DNA from: Siphonodentalium dalli
Lineage: Eukaryota > Mollusca > Scaphopoda > Gadilida > Siphonodentaliidae
NCBI GenBank assembly: GCA_032622095.1
Contig: CP136064.1
Location: 133,433,129-133,497,128, forward strand
Reading direction: 5' to 3'
Length of the DNA stretch: 64,000 bases
Below, piece by piece: positions 25,161 to 35,990 of this stretch. The notes beneath the pieces were generated by a model, which saw nothing but the letters and a program-made list of their open reading frames with translations, was not told where the DNA came from and made no database searches. Position 1 is the stretch's first letter. Every line of letters begins with the position of its first letter. The position numbers and the translations under genes were made by a program.

Positions 25161-25462
25161 ATTCTAGAACGGGTGATGGAGGTGTCGCAGATTTGTGTTC
25201 GTTGGTGAATTTACAATACATTACCGAAATAAAGTGAGGTTTTCGAAGAACTGGAAAAATATACCTATGGAATGTTGTAGATTGGCATCTAAGGTGTAAG
25301 AGGTACCAAAAGTTTTTAGTGAAAATATATTTTTTGTAGGAATACAGTTGAGTTCAAAATGGGTGGCAACAAATTCGTGTTTCGTTCCTTCCGTGACCTA
25401 TGGTCCCGGGTGGTGGTTCTGCCAAGAAAAGAGGGGTTTTGACCAAATTCCAAGCTCCTGTG
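25161..25462 (-). repeat. Right 302-bp terminal inverted repeat
   Basis: Reverse complement of 22738-23039. It ends GCTCCTGTG, followed by the target copy ACGAGAT. Confidence 0.92.
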
Positions 25463-26025
25463 ACGAGATGATAATTGCCTAATAACTGTGCAAGTCTTCG
25501 CGTATATATGCAATCTTGATATGCATATATAACATAACTTGGACTATTCCGGTAACGAAAAAATATATATAAACACGAGCACGCGTTTATATAGATAAAT
25601 GCGCGCATGGCTTTATAGTAACAACACATCGCGATACATATAATAATAGTAATAATAACACGATAAAGACATTTAATTACGAGAAAGGCGATGTTTTCAG
25701 CGAAGTTTTGCATTCGCAGTGTGATAACGCGACAATTTTCAAAGGTCGCGATCGACTACATGCAAACTTAAAATACCGCCGTCGCGCATCTATGAGTTAC
25801 CACGTGATCGATCACGTGCTATGCTTCTGTTTACATGTGACAATCACGTGATCGGGCTGATGATCATGTGACTTCGTCTACAACAAAATCTTAGGCTAAC
25901 TTCGGAATTTTTTTTAATCGTTATAAAAATAACGATTGGCGGCCGAATATTAGATTATATGCGCCCAATGGACATTTTATATATATATTATCGGTATATT
26001 GAAAGAAAATAATATTGTTTTTTCA

Positions 26026-26317
26026 GGACCGTATTCCTTTAAAGATACAAAGGTAATCCCAAGATAAGATGTCAATATCATCTTGGCTCACAAATTCTCC
26101 GTCCGCTACACGCAAATGTGAAGATATTCCCTCCTCGGAGTCGCCATCGAAAAAATTATGCAAAAAACTAAATCAAAATGCATTTGACTGGTATGTTCAA
26201 GACGTCAACGATAAGTGGAATTGTTCTGTGTGTCGTGACGTCAAATTAGATACTGCCTACACACGCAGGCATTATGTTCCCAGCAAAACGTGACAAACCA
26301 CGCTCGGCATGCTCTTT
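26026..26317 (+). pseudogene. Possible hAT transposase N-terminal exon with zinc-finger-like motif
   Basis: A stretch bounded by an acceptor-like 'ttttttcag' (ending 26025) and a donor-like 'gtaagt' (26318). The ATG at 26069 opens a 74-codon frame: MSISSWLTNS, a basic/Ser-rich linker, then NAFDWYVQDVNDKWNCSVC, with a CxxC pair. The frame stops at 26291, but a one-base shift continues with TNHARHALCK. W...C-x2-C followed by NHARH resembles the BED/TTF-like finger at the start of some hAT-derived proteins (ZNF862-like). That is inference from a short match. It sits inside the 8.2-kb hAT in the + orientation, so it may be the transposase start, now broken. Confidence 0.4.
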
Positions 26318-26411
26318 GTAAGTATAAATAAGTATATACACAGCGGAAGGCTATGTAAGAAGGACAACTCTAAAATATCAAACCACGTGGTCACTCAAAT
26401 GTTTTCGTTTT

Positions 26412-27326
26412 TGTCCCCCGAAAAAAAAAATTCGGGGGGACTATTAAAATAGCCGGTGTCCGTGCGTCCGTGTGTCCGTGCGTCCGGAAATGGTTTCCGG
26501 ATGATAACTTTAGTTTCGGTTATTAGATCAAAAGCAAATTTCATAGGTGAGTTTATCAGACCAAAATAAAGGTCAAGTTCGAATATGGGTTTGCTCCGCC
26601 CATTTTTGCGAGAGTTATGGCCCTTTTTTGACTTAGAAAACCCCTGAAAGTTGGTTTCCGGATGATAACTTTAGTAGAGTTAATCGGATTCAAACCAAAT
26701 TTGGTATATAACTTTCTCCCAGCAAGACACAGGTCAAGTTCGAACTTGGGTTCTGCCTGACCATTTTTGACAGAGTTATGCCCCTTTTTCGACATAGAAA
26801 ATTCACTTTTTCTTCTGTTTTTTGGTTTCCGGATGATAACTTGATTTTGGATTGTTTATATGCAAAACCCATTTTTTTGTGGATTACTTATATCAAAATA
26901 CAGCTCAAGTTCGAATTTCGGTTTAATCTGATCATTTTTGCGAGAGTTATGGCCCTTTTTTGTCCGCCGACCCGACATATAAAACCCCAAAAGTTGGTGT
27001 CCGGATGATAACTTTAGTAGAGTTAATCAGATTTAAACCAAATTTGGTATGTGTCTTTCTCCCAGCAAAACACAGGTCAAGTTCGAATTCCGCACGCCAA
27101 TTTTCACCAGAGTTATGTCCCTTTTTTACTTAGAATTTTTGCCGATTTGAGGTTTCCGGATGATAACTTTAGTAAATGTGTACTGAATGAAATTAAATTT
27201 GGTTTACTAGCACAAAAGATAGATCAAATTCGATTTTGTGTTCCGCCATGCCAATTTTTATGCGCAAACAACGCTCCAAATGAAGCCACCGGTTCGGGGG
27301 ACACTGTGGCCGAGCGGCCTTTTATT
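26412..27326 (+). repeat. Tandem-monomer repeat, family 4, complete head to tail
   Basis: Head TGTCCCCCGAA-aaaaaaaa-TTCGGGGGAC hairpin, then GTCCGTGCGTCCGTG, then about five monomers of 150-190 bp. Monomers carry 'ggtttccggatgataactttag', 'caggtcaagttcgaat' and 'gagttatggcccttttttgac'. The tail is TTCGGGGGACA (27293-27303), the exact inverted head, then CTGT and the hairpin GGCCG-AG-CGGCC (27308-27319) followed by TTTTATTTATT. Open frames inside are monomer translations. Confidence 0.85.
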
Positions 27327-28080
27327 TATTGTTGATTGGGTGTCACACTAATTTTATTCACTCAAAAGATAATTTCAACATTATTTGTTTGGGTTATTAC
27401 ACGCAAAAATTACAAAATATCGAAGCACATTTCTATAGGGCAGTGATGTTATTGCCCCAAGCCAAATAGCGAATGCCAACTTCAATTGTACATACAATGT
27501 ACATACACCAAACTAAATAGTTGTAATTAGTAATCAGATTATTAGGACATTATAGCAGTCATTTCATTTGGTCCTTTGTTTCCTTTTAGTGGAAACGCAC
27601 ATTACAGCTGTGACCAGAAGTAAGATTGCCAATGCAGAAGATAACCGGCGATAAAATTAAGATTCTTGCATATTTAAAGTGTGCATATCATGTTGCTAAG
27701 TGCAAGCTCCCGAAAGAATAATTTGCCCATCTACATGTAATTGAACTCACCTGGAATAAATGCTGGATATGGGTTGGGGTGGGGTGTTAAATATATTTTT
27801 ATTAACATCAATCAAAATCAATGATGAATACATACATAATAGATAGTGAAAAAGTTCACTCAAATAAATCAATCAATATCAGATCAAATTATTCTCCAGT
27901 CTCTCACTTCTCCCTATTTTGCACTCACTTCTCCCTATTTCTGCCAGAAGGAGAAGTCACTTCTCCCTATTCTCAACCTGCAAGCTGAGGCCTGCACTGA
28001 ACTCAATAACCTTATAGTTTGTACTATACAGAGTAAAAACTTTGAGAAAACAGTGATTTCATTAACATATAGCCTATTAT
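27327..28080. other. Interior of the hAT element, no gene seen
   Basis: AT-rich sequence. 27890-27975 repeats 'cacttctccctatt' four times. The last part leads into GGACCGG subterminal repeats from 28082. Confidence 0.45.
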
Positions 28081-28370
28081 AGGTGGACCGGACCGTTTTG
28101 GACCGGTCCAGGCATGTGTACCGGACTAGAATGGACCGGACTTGACTGGACCGCCTTTTCAGTGGACCGGTGGTCCGGTCCGCATCACTATCAGAGTCCC
28201 AGTCTTGTCAGTCTATACAGTCTGGTGAGCGACCCACAGTCATTGACTGTCTTGTGTATATACAGCTTGAAATGTTTCACCAGAGCATGTGACATATTAT
28301 GTAACAATTTAACAAAATGTGCCTGTTTCATGGCCTATAGTTATTACTACAACTTGTGTTTGTTTTTCAG

Positions 28371-28549
28371 GTTTAGTAGAATAGAGGTCCCACTCCACAT
28401 CATGAAAAACCCAGACTGCAATTTGAATCAGGCTTGCATTGAGTCTCTAGTCGAACTACCAAGAATCCTTAGCGAGGAGGAGGAAGAGGCATATGGTAAA
28501 TGCAGAACAGGCAGCCTTGGTCTGCTTACGAGGTTACACAATTCTTCAG
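28371..28549 (+). CDS. BRCC3: BRCC36 deubiquitinase, penultimate coding exon
   Basis: The exon is bounded by a strong polypyrimidine/acceptor (tgtttttcag, ending 28370) and a donor CAG|GTGGGT (intron from 28550). In the open frame it encodes FSRIEVPLHIM..., then ACIESLVELPRILSEEEEEA, then a linker ending LLTRLHNSS. This matches the region of animal BRCC36 after the MPN+ catalytic domain, where the family has a C-L-E-S-x-V-E-L-P-x-I-L segment, an E-rich helix and a T-K-x-H-N-G-S stretch. The exon ends one base into a codon (phase 1), matching the exon at 60526. BRCC36 is the zinc metalloprotease that cuts K63-linked ubiquitin in BRISC and BRCA1-A. The JAMM residues lie in earlier exons that I did not find here. 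The gene is otherwise hidden by repeats. Confidence 0.85.
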
Positions 28550-28711
28550 GTGGGTATCAGGGATGTCAGAGGTGATGTCAGCAAACAATATTGTCATCAA
28601 ACTGCTGGCTTCTTGTAATAGGTTTTGGACAGTTTGCAACAGATTATTAATAATTCAGTCATTTGATATTGTACCTTATCATAACAATGAATGACTTAAA
28701 ATAAGCATTTA

Positions 28712-28800
28712 TAGCTCAACTTTACTTGTAAAGTTTGAGCTATTGCCATTAGTGGAACGGACGGAACCGATTTCAGAAAGTTTAGTCCATCGGGACCACA
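28712..28800 (+). repeat. Family-2 head remnant
   Basis: TAGCTCAACTTTACTTGTAAAGTTTGAGCTATTGCCAT-like hairpin head without the following monomers; the sequence then changes to 'ggaacggacggaaccgattt'. Confidence 0.6.
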
Positions 28801-28896
28801 CACAAGCTTGTGATACATCATTTTTAAGGTTATGGCATTCCGCAGCAGGTATATATACAAATGATGCAAAAGATGACTTTTAGAGGATTAAGTGCC

Positions 28897-30010
28897 AAAA
28901 TTCAGCAAAAATCTCTGTTTTTGTAAAATGCAGCAAAATGAGAAATAAAAGTATAGAAACGCGAACATTTTGCACTAAAATATTGTAATCTATATACCTC
29001 TAGATATTTACTATGATAGTGTTACGATTTCTCTGATATATAGCAAGATTTTTTAGATTTATTATAAAAATAGACAAAACAGCGCAATTTTTCAATTTTT
29101 TGGCCTCACTTAATGGGCGATAGATCAATATTGTTTTGACCAGAGATATCGTATATAGTCTAGAAAAATGCTGATATATATCCCGCATACGACAATATGC
29201 TGATTATGTCATTATATTTAACATGTGCTGTGTTATGTAAGATTATTTCAACCCTCACCCCAAAATTCAGCAAAAAGTCACTGTTTTAGGGAAATTCGCA
29301 CAACTGAATACAAAAGCACAGGTATTCGGGATATTTTTGTGTTAAGATATAGCAGTCTACATACTTATGAATACAAAGTATTGAAATGCCATGATTTCAT
29401 TGATATATGTAAAAATTTCTTAAATTTACTTGGAAAATAGACAAAAAATAATTCATTTTCAGTTGTTTTGCCCCTCTTAATAGGCGATTATTCAATATTG
29501 CATTGAATGGAGAACCCGTATATAATCTAGAAACTTGTGGAAATATATGTCGCATACGATTGTAGGATTAAAATGTCATTCTTTGTCAATAGGTGCTATG
29601 TGGTGGAAGATTGTGTCACCCCCACCCCAAAATTCAGAAGAAAAAAATCTGTTTTTAGAAAATTCGGTATGGCAGAATACAAAAGCACAAGAACTCTGAT
29701 TATTTTGTGCTATTATTTTGCAGTCTATCCACTTCGAGATATACATTGTGATAACGCCATGGTATCATTTACAGATGGCAATATTTCGGAGTGTTCTGGT
29801 GAAAGTGGACCGAAAATCGTGAAATTTAAACATGTTTTGCCCCTCTACATGGGTGATAATTCAATTCCATTTTGAACAATGATCTAGGACAAACTCTCAA
29901 GAGTTGACGAGACGCATAATGTATATGAATGTTGTCGGGATTGTATCATCTCCTGTCGCATTTGTTTGGTTACGTTATTGCACCCCTCGCCCCAATAATA
30001 CAATACATCG
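28897..30010 (+). repeat. About 366-bp tandem repeat, three units plus a partial fourth
   Basis: Diverged units start with 'aaaattcagcaaaaa...ctgttttt' at 28897, 29262 and 29629; a partial fourth starts around 29993. Shared phrases are 'gaatacaaaagcacagg', 'gcagtctacatac' and 'tgataatag'. It may be the monomer array of the family-2 head just upstream. No gene. Confidence 0.65.
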
Positions 30011-30642
30011 AAAGATGAGACAAACACAGAATATTCCTATATACATTTATGCATTATACACATACCTTATCAAGCTGAGGCATTTGATAGTTACTTGAGT
30101 TGAAGAAATTACATCATTGTATATGTTTGTATAAGATTATACGTATTGGGAGGTTTAGTTGTTAATATCCAGGTTCAGCCACACATACATGTATGTAACT
30201 TGTACCGTGTGTTGCCATTGCCAACGAAATCACCTGACTCACATGACCATTGTTGTTTGGAAGTCAATCTGCTGACAGTCTTATTGTTGAAGTGAATACA
30301 TCATATCGAACTATTGTTGATTCATCTTGAATCCAACCGCTGATAAGCAACTACCAAACATAATAATCCTGATACTAGTACATGTGAACTACTGCCAATG
30401 GTTCTATTTTCTGGTACCGTGTTGATGGCCATCTTTAGTTGCAACACCAATTTTAGTTCAACAAACATACCACTGAGCCAATGCCATCATATATAGCCAT
30501 AGATATGCTGAGATTTTCATCTTCTTTTTTTTTAAATCACACGCAAAGTAAAATGCCTATTCAGCAATTGGGTTGTTGTCTGTCATTTTGATGGTAACAG
30601 GAACCGGGTGGTATTTAGCGCAATGCATTACCGAGTGTCTCA

Positions 30643-30657
30643 ACAGTCATTGACTAT
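30643..30657 (+). repeat. Family-1 tail hairpin remnant
   Basis: ACAGTCATTGACTAT followed by 'cttgttta', as at the ends of intact family-1 copies (58504-58525). Confidence 0.5.
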
Positions 30658-30769
30658 CTTGTTTATTTACCATTGCAGTCCTCAAAATTGTAAACGGCAA
30701 TAGGCAATGCCCTTAGAATCTAACTTGCTACAGCATTAATTTGCAGTGGAACATTTTTCTTAACCCTTT

Positions 30770-30857
30770 AGCGTTCAGAACACCCCAGAGCGCCCCGCCG
30801 TGTAGCGTCCAGAACACCCTAGAGAGCCCTGCCGCGTAGCGTCTAGAGAGCCCGGAG
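30770..30857 (+). repeat. 34-bp GC-rich tandem repeat
   Basis: Units at 30770, 30804 and 30838 beginning AGCGTCCAGAACACCC-like, the third shortened. It starts with TTAACCCTTTAGCG, a phrase common at the ends of some DNA transposons; no partner end was found. Confidence 0.7.
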
Positions 30858-32473
30858 TTTTGCGTTTTTTTCAGTCATAGTTTACAACAAAACTGTTGCA
30901 TTATAACACAACAAATTGCTTTCATTGTTAATGTAAATAATAAAATATATGTTACATTATTAATTGTTACGTTTTTGTGGGGTTTTGTGGCAGATTTTGT
31001 ACAATTTAATCGATAGTTGTCAATAAAATCGCAATAAAACGAAAAGTGAAATGCGGCGGTGCTATTTTTTGAAGTCGACTAGAGAAATCAGCGTACTCGG
31101 GCAACTGTGTTCGGTCGTCTAACTGACATTTATTTATTTTCGAACTTTATTTTTATTTCCAATAAAATATTTACTTAACTTGTTTATGTTTTTATATCAT
31201 ATGCATCCAAATATAAAACAATCACTACCATTAATTTGACTAACGAAGCTACGGTAAGAGCAAGACGACATGCTGATGTTAGTTTTTGTTACTAAGGACG
31301 CCGTGTTTGTTCTTACTGCTGTGTAGGCCTATTCCCAAATAAAACTGTTTCCAATTATTTTTTTATTTTTCCTAATTCTTCACATGATCATATTGACAAT
31401 ATTATATTTTTTATAGATTGTATAAAATGTATTGAATAGCAATGCGAGGAACTAATTAGAAGCTTCCAGCAAACAGCGCGTTTACCAATTTCTGAACACG
31501 TGGCTTCCATCCAATCTGGGCGCGAATTTCAATCTTATAATTATCAATAATTTTTCAAGAGATATTTATCATTTAATCGAACAAAATTGCACTATTAGTA
31601 TGTCCTTTGTTATAAGTTGAACATAGGCCAAACAATATATCGATTACCGGTAGTTTAACTGTGTACACACCTTGTGTTTTGGCACTAACTGTGATATACA
31701 TTGCATCATCATTACATCAAGGTCAAGGTAACGCCTGTGTCTCAATGTGATTTATTTTTAGTATATTTCGTCATCCTTATTCAATACGATGTCTTGCTAA
31801 CTATTATTTAGTTTGGCATCTCATATATTCACGAAGAGAAAAGCACTGTTATCGACCTTAATGGCCATTCAATCTTTTTCAAATGACAATATGTGATGGA
31901 CATGATCTACTCATGTAAATGTGCCAAGATATATCGTAATAAACTGGGTCAAGTTCGAAGTACGTACGCATTACGTTCGTGAGGTACACAGAAGGAGTTG
32001 TTGTCAGCGCTGAATATATAGTTCTTGCGATATATTTTTCTATTCCGACATTATAGTGTTACTGAATAGCATTTCAACTTCTAACCTATGATTTAAAAAA
32101 TTGAAATTTTAGTCTATTAATGCTGTTTTTATGTCTTTTTTTATACATGACACACGGAGTAATTGTCGAAGTATTTACGTCGACGTTGCACATCTTATTT
32201 CTGTATCCTCACGATCATGGCTTGTGTTTTGTTTACATTGGTTACTATTTGTGATCACGTGTCAACAACAGTTAATCAGATTTTTACAATACTGGAATCA
32301 ATTTCACAATGCATTTCCACATTTTATTGAATTTCGTTGGTACATTATTAAATGCAAATAAATAGAAGTTGGTTAACACTTTGCTAGTGATTGTGGAAAA
32401 GTGAAGGTAATTCTGGAAATCGAGGTTACAACGTCAAACTTCATACAAAATCTTCGCGGTGTTTTTGTTGATA
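30858..32473. other. Intronic gap, no gene seen
   Basis: AT-rich non-coding sequence inside the BRCC3 intron. No domain or repeat boundary was recognised. Confidence 0.45.
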
Positions 32474-32960
32474 AAATATTGGGGATAATTTTATTAAACG
32501 ATGTCAAAGTATGGTACGCATTCATATGGACATGAACTAGAGTGATTGGTGCACATGTAGATGTGAAAATTTAAAGGAATGCACGCGTAAAACGATCTCA
32601 TTATTTTATTAGTAAGTGATTGCTAACAGTAAAGAAAGTACGGCAACTGTGTTGCCTTGCCGTCTTACGTAATACACAACTCAATCGACGACGTTTTCTG
32701 TTTTGCAAATTTATATATGCAATATATAATGGGGGATAATTTTGTTTAACGATGTCAAATTATGGTACGCATTCATGTGGACATGAACTAGAGTGATTGG
32801 TGCACATGTAGATGTGAAAATTTAAAGGAATGCACTGCAAAACGATCTCATTTTTTTTATTTGAAAGTGATTGCTAACAGTAAAGAAATTATGGCGACTG
32901 TGTTGTCTCACGCAGTACCGTACACAACCAGATCTCCGGCGTTTTTTGTTTTGCAATATT
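32474..32960 (+). repeat. 257-bp tandem duplication
   Basis: Two units start at 32474 and 32731 ('ggggataattttgtttaacg'), followed in both by 'tatggtacgcattcat', 'gaactagagtgattggtgca' and 'gtgattgctaacagtaaaga'. The units differ by scattered substitutions. Confidence 0.85.
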
Positions 32961-33245
32961 TCTGTTGATAAATTGAACACAATAATACGATAAATTTTCG
33001 GAAATTACCAGCTGAAATGACAGCAATAAAATTCAGAATCTGATACATTTCAATGTGAAATTGATTTTAATTCTATGCAACGAATCAGGGTCAAGAAAAA
33101 TCCGGAAAGATACCTACCAACTCCATAGTGTCTCCTTGTTCTCCATCGCCAGATGGAATATATGATCAAACAAATCATCTTACCTGCTCTTCCCATACTA
33201 AGGATGTAGTATGAATTAAATAAAAAAAAATTGCACATTGCCAAT

Positions 33246-33273
<28 letters not shown>
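33246..33273 (+). repeat. 28-bp G homopolymer
   Basis: Uninterrupted run of G. A likely site of assembly or sequencing length error and a candidate for unusual DNA structure. Confidence 0.95.
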
Positions 33274-33276
<3 letters not shown>

Positions 33277-33514
33277 TGACTTTCATAAATATGAAAATCA
33301 ATTGTTACCAATTAATTAAAATAAAAAAAACCATCCTTGCAGATAAACAAGAGCCAACATAAGATTTAGTAATACATTTTTTCCTATAACTTTGACGTTA
33401 CCAGAAAGTTATGTTGGCTGGGGTGACGACGTTCTCTCCTATCAGTATTGGTGTGGGTAATGACGTTAGACATATTACTGTTGGGTAAAGTGGAACATTT
33501 TTCTTAAATTGCAG

Positions 33515-33723
33515 AGCTGCCATTGTCAGGGGAGCTAACTGTCTCGGTTCCATTGTTTGCAACAACAATGACTGCGGTCTCCACATACTTTAGTCTGCAA
33601 GTCACAAACCGAGATAAAACTCTCAAACATAAATTAGAGAAACTAAATCTCTGTGATACTGTCAGAAATACTTTTTCAGAAGTGGAAGATGGATACAAAG
33701 GATTACTAGTTCGGTGCCACTAA
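33515..33723 (+). CDS. Candidate alternative terminal exon (hypothetical)
   Basis: An acceptor-like 'tttttcttaaattgcag' ends at 33514. From there 69 codons are open to TAA at 33721, and the phase accepts the one leftover base of the BRCC3 exon ending 28549 (G+AG gives Glu). The product would be ELPLSGELTVSV..., then a basic KTLKHKLEKLNL helix-like segment, ending LLVRCH. I recognise no family. A chance in-phase frame of this length is quite possible; it could also be part of a repeat. If used, it would replace the C-terminal helix of BRCC36. Confidence 0.25.
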
Positions 33724-34164
33724 CTGAGATGTGTAAGGTGTTCTTATGCCAACATTGCTCTCCCATGTTGTTTAGAGTTTCTGGGTGTCAAGTGGCCATT
33801 TTTAACTTGAAGTGAAGTTTTTCTTGGGGAAGCAGCCATACTATACTATATGTATATATTTACTATAATAGTAAAATCTTTTCATCTGCTGAACAAAGAA
33901 ATTCAGTTACTGCAGATAAATATCCAGTTTGGTTTACAATAGGAATGATTTTTCCGATGGCATATACGAATTAGGCCATTTTATTATATGGATTATGGAT
34001 CCTCTGAGAAAATCATATACAAAGCATTCTGTCAAACATCCACTCTAGTGACTGGTTCAGGAATATTATGTACTGTTAACACATGGTGAGCTTGTTTTTT
34101 AAAACTTAATACCAGCTGAGCATATCTACAAATGAATGAATGAGTAGCTACCCACCACCACTAT
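33724..34164. other. Intronic gap, no gene seen
   Basis: Non-coding sequence before the hAT-b insertion at 34173. Confidence 0.45.
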
Positions 34165-34281
34165 TCATATAATAGGGCCCTGCGAATTGGTAATTCAGCA
34201 ACCGAATCGAATCTCGAATCTAATCGAGTATCCGATTTTGACACTGACATCGTCTGTTGTCAACATCAACATTGAATCAGG

Positions 34282-34503
34282 TTTATTTCTTTAAACGACA
34301 GAGATAGGATTCTAAATGAGGCAAAAAAACTACCGGCAGGTAACAACTATGGTGTATCAGTAGACTTACCACCAAGTCTGAATAAATTCAGAATGAAACT
34401 ATTGAAAGAGAGGGCGGAACATCCTGAGAAGAAAGATTTGAAACTGTTATATATGAAGTCGGAACCGTTCTTGAAACTAGTGAAAAAAGGGCGAAAAGGA
34501 TAA
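34282..34503 (+). pseudogene. L1-like ORF1, C-terminal remnant
   Basis: The 73 codons open directly at the insertion point and run to TAA at 34501. They read ...DRDRILNEAKKLPAGNNYGV SVDLPPSL..., a pattern like the C-terminal domain of L1-type ORF1 proteins (an I-L-x-x-A-x-K-L segment, then Y-G-V-S-x-D-L-P). The rest of ORF1 was never copied (5' truncation by incomplete reverse transcription). Role in intact elements: RNA-binding chaperone of the LINE RNP. Confidence 0.7.
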
Positions 34504-35990
34504 GACCTACCACAGGACCAAAAAGAACTTGATACTATGAAATAAATAAAACAATTATGAACTTGTAAATTAGGATAATTTAATATCTTTCTTTCCTTCT
34601 GGGATCAGGGATCCTCATTTGGCCTAAATCACATATTTACCAAAAAACTAGTCTACTTGAAACTACTTGCAACAGAATGTGGAAAATAATATATTATGTG
34701 GTAAAAGTTTCAAGGAAATTTTTTTTTCTTACTATAGTAGTACAGTTACTACCAAAAACCAGCGATAAAAACATTTTCTCTCTGAATCTTCTAAAAATAT
34801 GGTCAACTTGAACGCAATTAATGGAAAAGCTTTAGATGGGTATAGATAAGTCATAAAGTAGGTACCACATGAGGTCCCCCGATCCTTGAACAGGGAAAGA
34901 TGTTGAATTTTGAATGTTGAATTTATTTGAATGAGAATATCGATTAATATACATGTAGAACATTTTGTAACAATGTACAAAAACTAGTATTTGAATAGTT
35001 CCAAAAGAAAAAAAAGTTAACTTATAGTAATGACACAAATTTTTTTTATATCAGTCTCTCTAAATTAAAGGAGAAATTGCTTTATAAGTAGTCCAAGAGG
35101 GACAACTCTATATACAAAGAAAAAAAAACTAAAAAGACAACAGGATGCCATGCAAACTAAAAGTGCTGTTTCCCAGTAAGAAAGAGAAAATACTAAGCAA
35201 AATGTTTCCTTGGAAAGAGGAGCTTTGTTTTGCATGGCATACAAAAGTCCCAAGACAATTGAGTCATACAATATATAACAAATTTTTTTTATTATGATTT
35301 AAAGGGGCACTTTGATTATTGCGACATAACGAAGAAGCGGGCCCCGTTGGTTCAGAGTGCCCGGATGAAGATAATTAATCGAGTGTGCTTCTCACAGTAC
35401 GAGCTAACTGCATGGCCTCCTATAGCCTGATACCGGAGTACGCTGTGTATGTCTCTTTGGAAAGCAGACGAAATTCCTAAACGATGTACATCTGTTAGTA
35501 ATTTCGTCGGCTTTTCTAAGACAGGCTATTTGGCCATGCGTTTGTCACAACAGACCTGTTTCTTACGTGCATGCATAATTCGTGTTTATTGATAGTAATG
35601 ATGAAAAGAGTAACGGCTTGTATTAATCGAATAATATAAATGAAGTTAGTTTGCCGCGTATCGTAATCAGGATGGACTTTATTTTACCTATAGACCATTT
35701 TACAGATAACCATTTTGACTGTTGCAGTGTGGGCCAGAAAGTATCCAAATAAAGCCACGTGCTTTACGGTCGCATGCATTTACTATGGGGCATTTAGGGT
35801 GGGTCTATAAAACTAATTATAACTTTGGTATCTGTCATAGTTTACGCGATAAATTTTAAACATATATCAGGGACATGTACCCCTTCTAGAATGTTCAAAA
35901 ACATTTCCAGTTGCTTGTCGTATTTTAAATGATTTTATGCGATGAAATAATGCGAAAATTTAGAAAATTGCACTATAATTTCTCAAATAC

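Larger units (their letters stand above)
22738..25462. mobile_element. 2.7-kb element with 302-bp terminal inverted repeats
   Basis: 22738-23039 and 25161-25462 are reverse complements over exactly 302 bp with very few mismatches (for example ttttAtt against ttttCtt near the outer end). The ends are CACAGGAGCTTGG...CCAAGCTCCTGTG. ACGAGAT repeats directly outside both ends (22731-22737 and 25463-25469), a 7-bp target duplication. The interior shows no recognisable transposase. It holds a stray family-2 monomer piece (about 23165-23270), a 30-bp tandem array and a GA microsatellite. Long inverted repeats with a 7-bp duplication do not point cleanly to one superfamily (P, Dada or Mutator-like are options). 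Confidence 0.9.
20005..28190 (+). mobile_element. 8.2-kb hAT element with TCAGAGTC target duplication
   Basis: The ends are inverted: TAGTGATGCGGA on the left, TCCGCATCACTA on the right. The 8-bp duplication TCAGAGTC flanks it at 19997-20004 and 28191-28198. Subterminal zones (20025-20130 and 28082-28180) are packed with GGACCGG/CCGGTCC motifs on both sides, as in hAT elements with clustered transposase sites. About half of the 8.2 kb is secondary insertions (20459-20895, 22738-25462, 26412-27326), leaving about 4 kb of original element. A zinc-finger-like exon at 26026-26317 may be what is left of the transposase N-terminus; no dimerisation domain is visible. Confidence 0.9.
18995..28252 (+). 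repeat. Tandem-monomer repeat, family 1 (copy b), split by an 8.2-kb hAT
   Basis: The head at 18995 is a diverged hairpin (TCATCTGAGAC...GTCTCTGGTGGAGCTATAGTC). Monomers of about 150-190 bp run to 20004. After the hAT insertion (20005-28190) the last 60 bp continue: 'cagtctggtgagcgaccc' and the terminal hairpin ACAGTCATTGACTGT (28236-28250). The join 'tcagagtc|ccagtctt' matches the intact copy at 58460 ('cagagtcccagtctt'). Confidence 0.8.

Noticed and set aside
35340-35480. tRNA-derived SINE head (GGGCCCCGTTGGTTCAGAGTGCC)
   Set aside because: Box A-like sequence only; no box B at the right distance and no tail or target duplication.
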